Shown piece after piece: positions 26,469 through 37,643 of a stretch of 64,000 nucleotides of DNA. Source of the DNA: Alphaproteobacteria bacterium. Lineage in GTDB: Bacteria > Pseudomonadota > Alphaproteobacteria > Kiloniellales > DSM-21159. Within the stretch, counting starts at the first letter, position 1; every line of letters begins with the position of its first letter. The position numbers were made by a program, and so were the translations under genes. Location: positions 62,001-126,000 of the forward strand of contig JAUILQ010000006.1 in NCBI GenBank assembly GCA_030433005.1, read 5' to 3'. The notes under the pieces were generated by a model, which worked only from the letters and a program-made list of their open reading frames with translations, was not told where the DNA came from and ran no database searches.

Positions 26469-27209
26469 TCACGGCCCCGGCTCGTAGCGGTCGTGGTGGC
26501 GCACCCACTCCATCTTGTGCTCGACAGCTCGCTCGTCGCGGCCCTTGGGCACCAGGTCGAGCATCTGGTAGGTGCCCATCATGACCTCGACGCCGCGCCC
26601 GTAGGTCGAGTAGCTGTGAAAGACCGCGCCGGCCGCGTCCCTGCAGAACACGCTGATGCCGGGCCACTCCTCCCTGGGGTGCGGCCAGCGGCCGTAGTTG
26701 TAGTGGATCTCGCCCGTGGCCAGCGCTTCCGGCGTGAAGCTGACGCCGAAGTCGTAGTTGAAATCGCTGCCGTGCGATGAGACCCAGCGGAACTGCCAGC
26801 CCATGCGGCGGCGGAAGCGCTCGATCTCGGCCAGCGGCGCGCGCGAGACGGCGATCGGCGTGACGTCGCGATGCTTCAGGTGGACCGCCATGCCGTCGCA
26901 ATGGTCGGCCATGAAGGAGCAGCTGGGGCAGCCCTGCTGCCAGCCCGGCGCGAGCATGAAGTGCTGGACCAGGAGCTGGCTGCGGCCGTCGAACAGCTCG
27001 GCCAGCGTGCGCCGTCCCTCGGCCGTGTCGAAGGCGTAGTCCTTCTCGACGCGCACCCACGGCAACGCCCGGCGCTCGCGGGCGACCTGGTCGCGCAGGC
27101 GCGTCAGCTCCTTCTCGCGCGCCAGCAGGGCCTTTCGCTCGGCGAGCCATTCCTGCCTGGAGACGACGGCTTGTCCCTCGGGGCCCGGCTGGGTTCTCTG
27201 TGTCTTCAT
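26469..27209 (-). CDS. DUF899 (thioredoxin-like) protein
   Basis: A 246-residue DUF899 protein with a thioredoxin-like fold. LAREKELTRLRDQVARERRALPWV, LFDGRSQLLVQHFMLAPGW and QGCPSCSFMADHCDGM, with a CxxC motif at the predicted redox site, are visible. WHSAxx-type ends are replaced by YSTYGRGVEVMMGTYQMLDLVPKGRDE, typical of the family. Its function has not been established. Transcribed divergently from the TPR/HTH regulator gene. Confidence 0.9.
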   Translation of the reverse strand: MKTQRTQPGPEGQAVVSRQEWLAERKALLAREKELTRLRDQVARERRALPWVRVEKDYAFDTAEGRRTLAELFDGRSQLLVQHFMLAPGWQQGCPSCSFMADHCDGMAVHLKHRDVTPIAVSRAPLAEIERFRRRMGWQFRWVSSHGSDFNYDFGVSFTPEALATGEIHYNYGRWPHPREEWPGISVFCRDAAGAVFHSYSTYGRGVEVMMGTYQMLDLVPKGRDERAVEHKMEWVRHHDRYEPGP

Positions 27210-27303
27210 TGGTTCGGCTCCTCGCTTCGGCTATCCGTTGTCGGCCCGATGGGGGCCGGTGGCGACGCCAAGGAGGTAGCGCCGGCGCGGCATCCGGTGG
27301 GAG

Positions 27304-27317
27304 TGACATCTGTGTCG
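27304..27317. promoter_or_regulatory. Possible operator between DUF899 and regulator genes
   Basis: GACATCTGTGTC contains GACA and TGTC arms four bases apart, close to the regulator start in the 116-base divergent gap. It is short and could be chance. Confidence 0.25.
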
Positions 27318-27325
27318 GGATTCCG

Positions 27326-28546
27326 ATGGACTCGCTGATCACCGCCGCCGGGCGCGCGCTGGCGGCGGGCGACCCGCTCGGCGCCCTCAACCGCGTCGCC
27401 CTGCGCGACGACGCGCCGGCGCTGGCGCTGCGCGGCATCGCCATGGCGCAGCTGGGCGACCTCGTCCGCGCCAAGGCCCTGCTGCGCCGCGCCGCCCGCG
27501 CCTTCGGCCCGCGCGAGGCGGTGGCCCGGGCCCGCTGCCTGGTCGCCGAGGCCGAGATCGCCCTGGTCTCGCGCGACCTCGGCTGGCCGGCCAAGACTCT
27601 GGCCGCGGCGCGCGCGACGCTCGAACGGCACGGCGATCTCGCGAATGCCGCGCATGCCCGCACCATCGAGGCGCGCCGGCTGCTGCTGGTCGGCCGCCTC
27701 GACGAGGCCGAGCGCACGCTCGCGGATCCCGTGCCGGCTGCGCTGCCCCCGGCAGTGGACGCGGCCCGCGCGCTGGTCGTGGCGGGCATCGCGATCCGGC
27801 GACTGCGCACCGCTCCGGCGCGAGCGGCGCTGGCACGGGCCGAAGCCTCGGCGCGCGCGGCGGCGGTTCCCGCGCTGACGGCCGAGGTCGAGAACGCGGC
27901 CCTTGTCCTGGCCCGGCCGGCGGCGCGCCTGGTCGCGCGCGGCAGGGAGCGGCCACTGAGGCTCGAGGAGGTCGAGGCGCTGCTCGGCTCGCAGGCGCTG
28001 GTCGTCGACGCCTGCCGCCATGCCGTGCGTCAGGCGGACCGCACGGTCGCGCTGGCGAAGCGCCCGGTGCTGTTCGCCCTCGCCCGGGCGCTGGCCGAGG
28101 CTTGGCCCGGCGACGTCGCGCGCGACCTACTGCTGCGGCGGGCCTTCGGGGCGCGGCACGCCGACGAGTCGCACCGCGCCCGCCTGCGCGTCGAGATCGG
28201 CCGGCTGCGCGCCGAGCTCGGGGAACTGGCCGGCATCGAGGCGACGCCGCGGGGCTTCCGGCTGGCGCCCCTGCAGGCGGTCGAGCTGGTCGTGCTGGCG
28301 TGGCCGGCCGAGGAACGGCACGCCGCCCTGCTGGCCCTGCTCGCCGACGGCGAGGCCTGGTCGAGCTCGGCGCTGGCCCTCGCGCTGGGCCGCAGCCAGC
28401 GGACGGTGCAGCGGGCCCTCGACGCCCTCGCCGCCGCAGGCAGGGTCCAGGGCTACGGCCGCGGGCGGGCGCGCCGCTGGACCACCCCGCCCCTGCCGGG
28501 ATTCACGACAAGCTTGTTACTCCCCGGCCCCCTGCCGGGCGGCTAG
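27326..28546 (+). CDS. TPR-like repeat protein with C-terminal winged-helix region, putative regulator
   Basis: A 406-residue, Ala/Arg-rich protein. The first half consists of repeated helical pairs such as ALALRGIAMAQLGDLVRAKALLRRAARAFG and is TPR-like. The second half has DVARDLLLRRAFGARHADESHRARLRVEIGRLR, reminiscent of OmpR-type trans_reg winged helices, and a second HTH ALALALGRSQRTVQRALDALAAAGRVQ. This suggests a transcription regulator. It is followed after 64 bases by the beta-propeller gene and is divergent from DUF899, which may be its targets. Confidence 0.65.
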   Translation: MDSLITAAGRALAAGDPLGALNRVALRDDAPALALRGIAMAQLGDLVRAKALLRRAARAFGPREAVARARCLVAEAEIALVSRDLGWPAKTLAAARATLERHGDLANAAHARTIEARRLLLVGRLDEAERTLADPVPAALPPAVDAARALVVAGIAIRRLRTAPARAALARAEASARAAAVPALTAEVENAALVLARPAARLVARGRERPLRLEEVEALLGSQALVVDACRHAVRQADRTVALAKRPVLFALARALAEAWPGDVARDLLLRRAFGARHADESHRARLRVEIGRLRAELGELAGIEATPRGFRLAPLQAVELVVLAWPAEERHAALLALLADGEAWSSSALALALGRSQRTVQRALDALAAAGRVQGYGRGRARRWTTPPLPGFTTSLLLPGPLPGG

Positions 28547-28610
28547 CCTCTCGACCACGGAGCCCGATCGGACGGGCTCCGCACACGAGCGACGAGAGAG
28601 GCAGTGACCC

Positions 28611-29243
28611 ATGAAGAGATCCTCGGCCGAAATCCTCCGCGAGTACGGTCCCTTCCCGGATGCCGCCAAGGTCCACGGCCTGACCTTCGACGGCCGCCAC
28701 GTCTGGTTCGCTTCGGGCGACCGGCTGAACAGCCTCGATCCGGAGAGCGGCAAGCTGCTGCGCACGCTGGCGGTCGCCGCGGATGCCGGTACGGCCTTCG
28801 ACGGTCGGCATCTGTTCCAGATCGCCGAGCGCCGGATCCAGAAGATCGACCCCGAGACGGGAGACGTGCTCGCGTCGATCCCGGCGCCCGGCGACGGCGG
28901 CGACTCGGGCCTCGCCTGGGCCGAAGGATCGCTCTGGGTCGGCCAGTACCGCGGGCGGCGGATCCATCAGGTCGACCCGGAGTCCGGCGAGATCCTGCGC
29001 ACCATCGAGTCGAACCGGCTGGTCACCGGCGTCACCTGGGTCGAGGGCGAGCTGTGGCACGGCACCTGGGAAGGCGAGGAGAGCGATCTCCGCCGCATCG
29101 ATGCCGACAGCGGCGAGGTCCTGGAAACGCTCGAGCTGCCGGCGGGGACGCCTTTGTCGGGACTGGAGTCCGACGGCACCGACCGCTTCTTCTGCGGCGG
29201 CGGCCCGAGCGGCAGGATCCGTGTTGTCCGCCGCCCGCGGTAG
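28611..29243 (+). CDS. Glutaminyl-cyclase-like beta-propeller protein
   Basis: A 210-residue protein built from repeats of about 40-45 residues, each with a pattern such as LNSLDPESGKLLRTL, IQKIDPETGDVLASI, IHQVDPESGEILRTI and LRRIDADSGEVLETL. This is the NHL/YncE-like or glutaminyl-peptide cyclotransferase propeller type. It has no signal peptide and is shorter than plant-type cyclotransferases (about 260 residues), so a catalytic role is uncertain. Likely co-regulated with the upstream regulator. Confidence 0.75.
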   Translation: MKRSSAEILREYGPFPDAAKVHGLTFDGRHVWFASGDRLNSLDPESGKLLRTLAVAADAGTAFDGRHLFQIAERRIQKIDPETGDVLASIPAPGDGGDSGLAWAEGSLWVGQYRGRRIHQVDPESGEILRTIESNRLVTGVTWVEGELWHGTWEGEESDLRRIDADSGEVLETLELPAGTPLSGLESDGTDRFFCGGGPSGRIRVVRRPR

Positions 29244-29288
29244 GGTTCCGGGAGGACTCCGCACGTCGAGACCTCGCCACGAGAGACG

Positions 29289-29315
29289 CTGGGCGGACCG
29301 GTCCGGTCCGCCCAG
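29289..29315. terminator. Bidirectional hairpin between propeller gene and katG
   Basis: Perfect 11-base arms CTGGGCGGACC and GGTCCGCCCAG enclose a five-base loop. The hairpin lies in the 109-base gap between two convergent genes, 38 bases before the katG stop. No T-run is visible, but the position is that of a shared terminator. Confidence 0.55.
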
Positions 29316-29352
29316 CAGTGAAGACCGCTTTCCGGCAGCGAGCCGGACGGGG

Positions 29353-31677
<2,325 letters not shown>

Positions 31678-31683
31678 TCATTC

Positions 31684-31700
31684 ATTAGAACTATTCTAAT
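31684..31700. promoter_or_regulatory. Fur/PerR-like palindrome upstream of katG
   Basis: ATTAGAA and TTCTAAT are perfect inverted arms with a CTA spacer. Read as TTAGAAC-T-ATTCTAA it has the 7-1-7 shape of Fur/PerR boxes. It is a sharp AT-rich island in GC-rich DNA, 105 bases before the katG start. TCTAAT on the katG strand inside it resembles a -10 element, so binding would block transcription. Confidence 0.6.
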
Positions 31701-31753
31701 CAATGCAGCGGACGTGTGAAATCGATTGTTTCGATAGATTCGATTGGCGCTGT

Positions 31754-34486
31754 TTATCGCGAAGCGGTCGACCGCCGCCGGAAGGCCAGCCGCATCTGCT
31801 TCTCGGTCTCGATCAGCACGAAGAACAGGACGCCGACGGCGACGAGCAGCAGCCCGTCCGCCAGCGGCACGGCGCGGGTGCCGAAGACCGCCTGGAGCGG
31901 CGGCAGGTAGGTGATCGCGAACTGAGCCGCCGTGACCGCGACCACGCAGACCCAGACGACCCTCGTACCCTTCGCCGCGGACCAGGTCAGCGAGGTGCCG
32001 TGGATGTTGCGGATGAAGAAGAGGTGGAAGATCTCCAGCACCACGAGCATGTTCATCGCCAGGGTCTGGGCGAGGGCCGGCTCGTAGCCGCGGTCGACGG
32101 CGTAGGCGTAGATGCCGAAGACGGCGGCCAGGAAGAGCCCCGAGACCAGGACGATGTGCCAGACCAGCGAACCCGTCAGCAGCGGCTCGTCGCGCGGCCG
32201 CGGCGGGCGCCGCATGGTGCCGCGCTCCGAAGGCTCGAAGGCCAGTGCGAGTCCCAGCGTGACCGCCGTGATCAGGTTGATCCAGAGGATCTGGACCGCG
32301 GTGATCGGCAAGGCGAGGCCCGCGAGCAGCGCCACCACGATGGTCAGCGCCTCGCCCGCGTTGGTCGGCAGGGTCCAGCTGATCACCTTCTTGATGTTGT
32401 CGTAGACCGTTCGTCCCTCGCGCACGGCCGCCACGATCGAGGCGAAGTTGTCGTCGGCGAGCACGAACTCGGCGGCCTCCTTGGCCGCCTCGCTGCCCTT
32501 GCGGCCCATCGCGATCCCGGCGTCGGCGCGCTTGAGCGCCGGCGCGTCGTTGACGCCGTCGCCGGTCATCGCGACCGTCAGCCCGCGCGACTGGAGCGCG
32601 GTCACGAGGCGCAGCTTGTGGGCCGGCGAGGTGCGCGCGAAGACGTCGGTCCGGACGGCGGCCTCGGCGAGGGCGGCCTCGTCCATCGCCTCGAGGTCGG
32701 CGCCGGTCAGCACCCGGTCGCTGTTCTCCAGTCCGATCAGCCCGGCGATCGCCCGGGCGGTCGCCGCGTGGTCGCCGGTGATCATCTTCACCCGGATCCC
32801 CGCGGCGCGGCATTCGGCGACCGCCTCGACCGCCTCGCTGCGCGGCGGGTCGATCAGGCCGACCAGGCCGACCAGGGTGAGGCGCCCGTCCAGGTCGCTG
32901 GCGTTCAGGATGGTATGTCGCTGCGGCACGGCGCGCGCGGCGATCGCGATGACCCGCTGCCCGTCGCCGGCAAGCCGCTCCACCGTCTCGTGCCAGGCCG
33001 CCGCGTCGAGCGGCTCGGTCCCGCCATCGGCCGCGCGCTGGTCGGCACAGAGGGCGAGCACCGCCTCCGGGGCGCCTTTGACGTGGATGCGGGCGTGGCC
33101 CTCGTGGTCGTGGTGCAGCACCGCCATGTAGCGGTGCGCGGCATCGAAGGGGATCGCGTCGCTGCGGCTCCAGTCGCGGAACGGCTCCGGCCCCGCGCCG
33201 GTGATCTTGCCGGCGAGCGCGAGCAGCGCGCCCTCCATCGGGTCGCCCTCGACGCGCCAGCCGTCCACGGGACCGTGCAGCACGGCGTCGTTGCACAGCG
33301 CCGCCGCGCGGGCGAACTCCGAGAGCACGGCATGCTCGTCGGGCCGGGCGTCCGCCTCGCGCCAGCGCACCGCGCCTTCCGGTGCGTAGCCGTCGCCGCC
33401 GACGGAGTAGACGCGGCCGACCGCGGCGAGCGTTGCCGCCACCATCTCGTTGCGGGTCAGCGTGCCGGTCTTGTCGGAGCAGATCACCGACACCGAGCCC
33501 AGGGTCTCGATCGCCGGCAGGCGGCGGACGATGGCGTTGCGCCGCGCCATGGCCTGGACGCCGACCGCCAGGGTGATCGTCAGGACCGCGGGCAGGCCCT
33601 CGGGGATCGCCGCGACCGAGAGGCCGACGACCGCCATGAAGAGCTCGGCGAAGGCCAGATGCCCGACGAAGTAGCCGTAGCCGAGGATCGCCCCGGCGAC
33701 GAGCAGGATGAACGCGGTCAGCCAGCGCGCGAAGCCGTCCATCTGCTCGACCAGCGGCGTCGTCAGCGTGCGGACCTCCGCCAGCAGCCCGCTGATCCGG
33801 CCGATCTGCGTCGCCGCGCCGGTCGCCGCCACGACGCCGCGCCCGGCCCCGGCCGCGACGAGCGTGCCGCTGAACAGCATCGGACTGCGGTCGCCCAGCG
33901 CGGCTTCCGCCGCGACCGGCGCGGTGCCCTTGTCGACCGGCACCGACTCGCCGGTCAGGATCGCTTCCTCGGCCTTCAGGCCGCGCGCCTCCAGCAGCCG
34001 CAGGTCCGCCGGCACGCGGTCGCCGGCCTCGATCAGCACGATGTCGCCCGGCACCAGTTCGGCGGCGTCGACGCTGACCCGCCGTCCGTCGCGCAGGACC
34101 GCGGAGCGCGGCGCCAGCATCACCCGGATCGCCGCCATGGCCTGCTCGGCCCGTCCCTCCTGCACGAAGCTGATGACGGCGTTGACGATCACCACCGCCA
34201 GGATCACGCCCGTGTCGATCCAGTGCTGCAGGGCCGCCGTCACTGCCGCCGAGGCGATCAGCACGTAGATCAGCACGTTGTTGAAATGGCCGAGGAAGCG
34301 CAGCAGGAGGCTGCGCCTCGGCGGCTCCGGCAGGCGGTTCGGTCCGTGCTGCGTCAGGCGGCGCGCGGCTTCCTGCGCGCCCAGGCCGTCGCGCGTCGCC
34401 CGCAGGCGCGCCAGCGCGGCCTCGAGCGGCAGGCTGTGGAAGGCCTCGTCGGGCACAGCTTCGGTCGGGCGCTCGCTCTCGGTCAT
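31754..34486 (-). CDS. P-type cation-transporting ATPase (P2 type)
   Basis: A 910-residue P-type ATPase with the full domain order: N-terminal cation ATPase domain (PLEAALARLRATRDGLGAQEA), actuator TGES in AILTGESVPVDKG, M4 motif VAAIPEGLPAVLT, phosphorylated Asp338 in CSDKTGTLTRNE, hinge TGDGVNDAPALKRADAGIAMG, and a six-helix C-terminus. PEGLP places it in the SERCA-like P2 group. M6 reads WINLITAVTLGLALAFEP, where calcium pumps have NLVTDGLPA, so the key M6 aspartate is missing and the ion is uncertain. An FNR-type box lies upstream. Confidence 0.92.
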   Translation of the reverse strand: MTESERPTEAVPDEAFHSLPLEAALARLRATRDGLGAQEAARRLTQHGPNRLPEPPRRSLLLRFLGHFNNVLIYVLIASAAVTAALQHWIDTGVILAVVIVNAVISFVQEGRAEQAMAAIRVMLAPRSAVLRDGRRVSVDAAELVPGDIVLIEAGDRVPADLRLLEARGLKAEEAILTGESVPVDKGTAPVAAEAALGDRSPMLFSGTLVAAGAGRGVVAATGAATQIGRISGLLAEVRTLTTPLVEQMDGFARWLTAFILLVAGAILGYGYFVGHLAFAELFMAVVGLSVAAIPEGLPAVLTITLAVGVQAMARRNAIVRRLPAIETLGSVSVICSDKTGTLTRNEMVAATLAAVGRVYSVGGDGYAPEGAVRWREADARPDEHAVLSEFARAAALCNDAVLHGPVDGWRVEGDPMEGALLALAGKITGAGPEPFRDWSRSDAIPFDAAHRYMAVLHHDHEGHARIHVKGAPEAVLALCADQRAADGGTEPLDAAAWHETVERLAGDGQRVIAIAARAVPQRHTILNASDLDGRLTLVGLVGLIDPPRSEAVEAVAECRAAGIRVKMITGDHAATARAIAGLIGLENSDRVLTGADLEAMDEAALAEAAVRTDVFARTSPAHKLRLVTALQSRGLTVAMTGDGVNDAPALKRADAGIAMGRKGSEAAKEAAEFVLADDNFASIVAAVREGRTVYDNIKKVISWTLPTNAGEALTIVVALLAGLALPITAVQILWINLITAVTLGLALAFEPSERGTMRRPPRPRDEPLLTGSLVWHIVLVSGLFLAAVFGIYAYAVDRGYEPALAQTLAMNMLVVLEIFHLFFIRNIHGTSLTWSAAKGTRVVWVCVVAVTAAQFAITYLPPLQAVFGTRAVPLADGLLLVAVGVLFFVLIETEKQMRLAFRRRSTASR

Positions 34487-34609
34487 GGCGATCTGCGGGC
34501 AGGTGTCGCGGGCTCGTGACGCCTGCGGTTCCTCCGTGGCTGCCGGCGCCCCTCCAGAGGGGCTCGTCCGCATGGTCGGCGCAGCATGGCGACGCACGCT
34601 CGAACCGCC

Positions 34610-34623
34610 TTGACCCAGGTCAA
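34610..34623. promoter_or_regulatory. FNR/FixK-type box between ATPase and methyltransferase genes
   Basis: TTGACCCAGGTCAA is a symmetric TTGAC-N4-GTCAA site, extended by C and G to a 16-base palindrome. It lies midway in the 251-base divergent region, about 115-125 bases from each start. CRP/FNR-family regulators such as FNR, FixK or Dnr use this type of site. Confidence 0.6.
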
Positions 34624-34737
34624 GGGCGCCCCCGGTCCGTTGCTGCGCCGGCCGCGGGAATCGCCACCTGCCCGAAGCCGTTCTTCGGGACGGCTTCTCG
34701 AGGTCGGGCCAGGCTCGTGCAAGAGGGAGAACAGGCG

Positions 34738-35724
34738 ATGGTGAGTTCCGATCGGATCGACAGGATGATCGCGGCGGTGCCTCCGGCCCTGGCGCTTCGG
34801 GCCGGGCTCGAGCTCGGGCTTTTCACGGCGATCGGCGACTCCGAGCTGAGCGCCGACGACCTCGGGGCCGCGCTCGAGCTCGATCCCGACCGCCTGTCGC
34901 GGCTGCTCTACGCGCTGGCCAGCATCGGACTCCTCGAGGTCCGGGCGGGGCGCTTTCGCAACGGCGCCGAAGCGTTGGCCTTTCTCGATGCGTCCAAGCC
35001 GACCTATCGCGGCGGCGATCATGCGCTGCTGCGCGAACTCTGGGAGGCCGACCTGCTGACCGCCGAGTCGCTGCGGCAGAACCGGCCGGCAGCGCTGCAC
35101 GACTTCGCCGCGGCCGGACCCGAAGCCGCGGCGGCCTTCAGCCGCAGGCTGGCGCCCGGTGCGCTCGTCTTCGGGCGGCAGCTGGCCGAGGCGCTGGATC
35201 TCTCCGCGATCCGCTCGGTGATCGACATCGGCGGCGGCCCGGGGACCATTCTGGTCGGCCTCCGCGAGCGCTGGCCGCGGCTTGCCGCGACCTTGATGGA
35301 GCTGCCGACGGTCGCGGCCGTCGCGCCGGAGATCCTGGCGGCGTACGGCGCCCACGACGTCGCGGTCGAGGCGGGGGACATAACCGCCGCACCGTCGAGC
35401 GGTCGGCATGACCTCGCGATCCTGAAGGCCGTCGTCCAGGTTCTGCCGCCGGACCAGGCGCGCCGCTCGATCCTGAACGCGGCGCGCTCGCTCGCCGCCG
35501 GGGGCGAGATCGTCGTTGCCGGGTGGGGCGTCGTCGACGACGACCGTCTCGGACCCCGCGAGGGCGTCTTCCTGAATCTGACCTTCCTGAACCTCTATCT
35601 CCACGGCGAAGCGTACACGGAGAGCCAGTATCGCGCGTGGCTGACCGAGGCCGGATTTCGACGCATCGCCCGGTCGCGCCTGGCGGACGGCTGCACCGTG
35701 TTTCGCGCGCGCCTCGAGAGCTGA
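34738..35724 (+). CDS. SAM-dependent O-methyltransferase-like protein
   Basis: A 328-residue protein like plant and bacterial O-methyltransferases (acetylserotonin or hydroxyneurosporene methyltransferase type). A dimerisation/winged-helix N-terminus (ALRAGLELGLFTAIGDSELSADDLGAAL) precedes a Rossmann domain with motif I VIDIGGGPGTILVGL, motif II-like TLMELPTVA, and LNLYLHGEAYTESQYRAWLTEAGF at the C-terminus. Catalytic His of the family is not clear. GAGGGAGAAC precedes the ATG. Divergent from the P-type ATPase, sharing the FNR-type site. Confidence 0.85.
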   Translation: MVSSDRIDRMIAAVPPALALRAGLELGLFTAIGDSELSADDLGAALELDPDRLSRLLYALASIGLLEVRAGRFRNGAEALAFLDASKPTYRGGDHALLRELWEADLLTAESLRQNRPAALHDFAAAGPEAAAAFSRRLAPGALVFGRQLAEALDLSAIRSVIDIGGGPGTILVGLRERWPRLAATLMELPTVAAVAPEILAAYGAHDVAVEAGDITAAPSSGRHDLAILKAVVQVLPPDQARRSILNAARSLAAGGEIVVAGWGVVDDDRLGPREGVFLNLTFLNLYLHGEAYTESQYRAWLTEAGFRRIARSRLADGCTVFRARLES

Positions 35725-35759
35725 CGACAGCTGCGTCGGCGGGACGGGCTCCCCAGGAC

Positions 35760-37490
35760 TCACGATGCCGAGCGCTCCTCCGTGTCGATGGCGGGTATCT
35801 CGGTGCGCTCCTGCTCGGAGGCGCCGCGCAGCAGTTCGACCGCGCGGTCGGCAGCATCCTGGAAGGGCTCCAGCACGAGATCGGCGCCCGCGGCGAGCAG
35901 CTCCTCGGTATCGCGCGCCTGGTGCGAGGACACGGCGATGCGGCCGCGAAAGCCCGCGCTGCGGGTCAGCTGGATGAGTGTCGCGCGCGCGTCCTCGTGG
36001 CTCAGCCCGGTCGGATGGATCGGCACCGTCGAGACGATCGACTGGGCGCGCGTCAGCGGGAGCTCGGCCACGAACTCCGGGTCGGTCGCGTCGCCGAACT
36101 CGGCCGCGAGGCCCAGCTCGCGCCAGCGCCGCACCGCAAGCGGGTTGAAGTCGACGCCGAGCACCCGGATTCCAAGCTTCTGAAGGCGCAGGCCGATCGC
36201 CGTGCCGAAGCGTCCGAGCCCGAAGACGATCACCGCATACGCGCCGTCCCGATGGGCCACGGCGTCGCTCGGCTCGCGCGGCGTGCCGCGGCGTTCGAAG
36301 ACGCCGAGCAGCGGCTCGAAGGCCGCGTAGAGCCGATGCGAATAGGTGATCATGTAGGTGGAGGCGGCGATCGTCACGAGGCCGACCAGGGTGACCAGCC
36401 CGAGCGACTCCTCGCCCAGATGGCCGAGCGACACCCCCATGGCCACGAAGATCAGCGAGAACTCGCTGATCTGAGCGACCGTGAGGCCGGCGAGGAACCC
36501 GGTCCGCTTGCGGTAGCCGAGCGCACCCATGATCGCCAGGACGATCAGCGGATTGCCGATCAGCACGAACAGCGAGAACACCACGGCGGCGGCTACGTTT
36601 GCGCCGAGCAGGGACAGGTCGAGCGTCGCGCCGAGGGCGATGAAGAAGAACAGCAGCAGGAAGTCCCGCAGCGGCGCGAGACGCGCCGCGATGGTCTCGC
36701 GGTAGGGCGTCGAGGCGAGCGAGACGCCTGCGAGCAGGCCGCCGACCTCCTTGCCGAGTCCGACGGCGTCGCCGATCGCGGCGAACAGGGCGGCCTGCGC
36801 GATGGCGAAGATGACCAGCAGTTCCGGCGCGCGGGCCAGGCGCTCGGTCAGCGGGCTGGCGACGTAGCGCACGAAGAGGACGACCAGCGCGACCAGGGCG
36901 ACGGCGGAGGCGATGACCGACAGCACCGAGCCGCCGCCGTGCCCGGCCTCGCCGCCGGCCGACGCGCCGATGCCGATCGCCGAGAGCACGACCATGGCCA
37001 GCACCACCACGAGGTCCTGGACGATCAGGAAGCCGAGCGCGATCTGGCCGTGCAGCGAGTCGATCTCGCGCTTGTCGGACAGCAGCTTCACGATGATGAT
37101 CGTCGAGGAAAAGGTGAGCGCCACGGCGACGTAGAGACTGGTGACATGCCCGAGGCCGAGCGCCAGGCCGATCAGGTAGCCGAACACGGAGGTGAAGAGC
37201 ACCTGGCCGAGGCCGGTCATCAGCGCGACCCGGCCGAGCGACCGGATCAGCTTGACGTCGAGCTTGATGCCGACGAGGAACAGCAGCACGGCGATGCCCA
37301 GCTCCGAGAGCAGGTCGATCTGCTCGTCGGATCGCACCACGTCGAGCGCCGACGGCCCGGCGAGCAGGCCGACGGCGATGAAGCCGACGATCAGCGGCTG
37401 CCTGAGCAGGAGACCCAGCAGCCCGATGCACGCCGCCATGACGAGCAGGATCGCGACTTCGGCGAAGGGCGTGTGGATCAGCGCCTCCAT
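35760..37490 (-). CDS. Kef-type cation/proton antiporter with TrkA-N domain
   Basis: A 576-residue CPA2 antiporter. About twelve membrane helices (residues 8-390) contain PLIVGFIAVGLLAGPSALD, SELGIAVLLFLVGIKLDVKLI, SSTIIIVKLLSDKREID and the DLVVVLAMV stretch. A cytosolic NAD-binding TrkA-N domain follows (AVIVFGLGRFGTAIGLRLQKLGIRVLGVDFNP). It resembles YbaL/KefB and probably exports potassium in exchange for protons. The ATG at 37490 directly precedes the first helix. Divergent from the universal stress gene. Confidence 0.92.
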   Translation of the reverse strand: MEALIHTPFAEVAILLVMAACIGLLGLLLRQPLIVGFIAVGLLAGPSALDVVRSDEQIDLLSELGIAVLLFLVGIKLDVKLIRSLGRVALMTGLGQVLFTSVFGYLIGLALGLGHVTSLYVAVALTFSSTIIIVKLLSDKREIDSLHGQIALGFLIVQDLVVVLAMVVLSAIGIGASAGGEAGHGGGSVLSVIASAVALVALVVLFVRYVASPLTERLARAPELLVIFAIAQAALFAAIGDAVGLGKEVGGLLAGVSLASTPYRETIAARLAPLRDFLLLFFFIALGATLDLSLLGANVAAAVVFSLFVLIGNPLIVLAIMGALGYRKRTGFLAGLTVAQISEFSLIFVAMGVSLGHLGEESLGLVTLVGLVTIAASTYMITYSHRLYAAFEPLLGVFERRGTPREPSDAVAHRDGAYAVIVFGLGRFGTAIGLRLQKLGIRVLGVDFNPLAVRRWRELGLAAEFGDATDPEFVAELPLTRAQSIVSTVPIHPTGLSHEDARATLIQLTRSAGFRGRIAVSSHQARDTEELLAAGADLVLEPFQDAADRAVELLRGASEQERTEIPAIDTEERSAS

Positions 37491-37643
37491 ACGGACACCC
37501 CGCGGCCGCGCCCGCCGGCCTTCCTGACGCTCCGAGATCGATCGCTCGCCATCGGCGGATGCCCCTTGCCCGTCCCTGCCGGAAATCGGTTCCGCGACGC
37601 AGGGTATCAAGGCGCAAGGGTACCGAGGCGCAGGGGATGCTCG

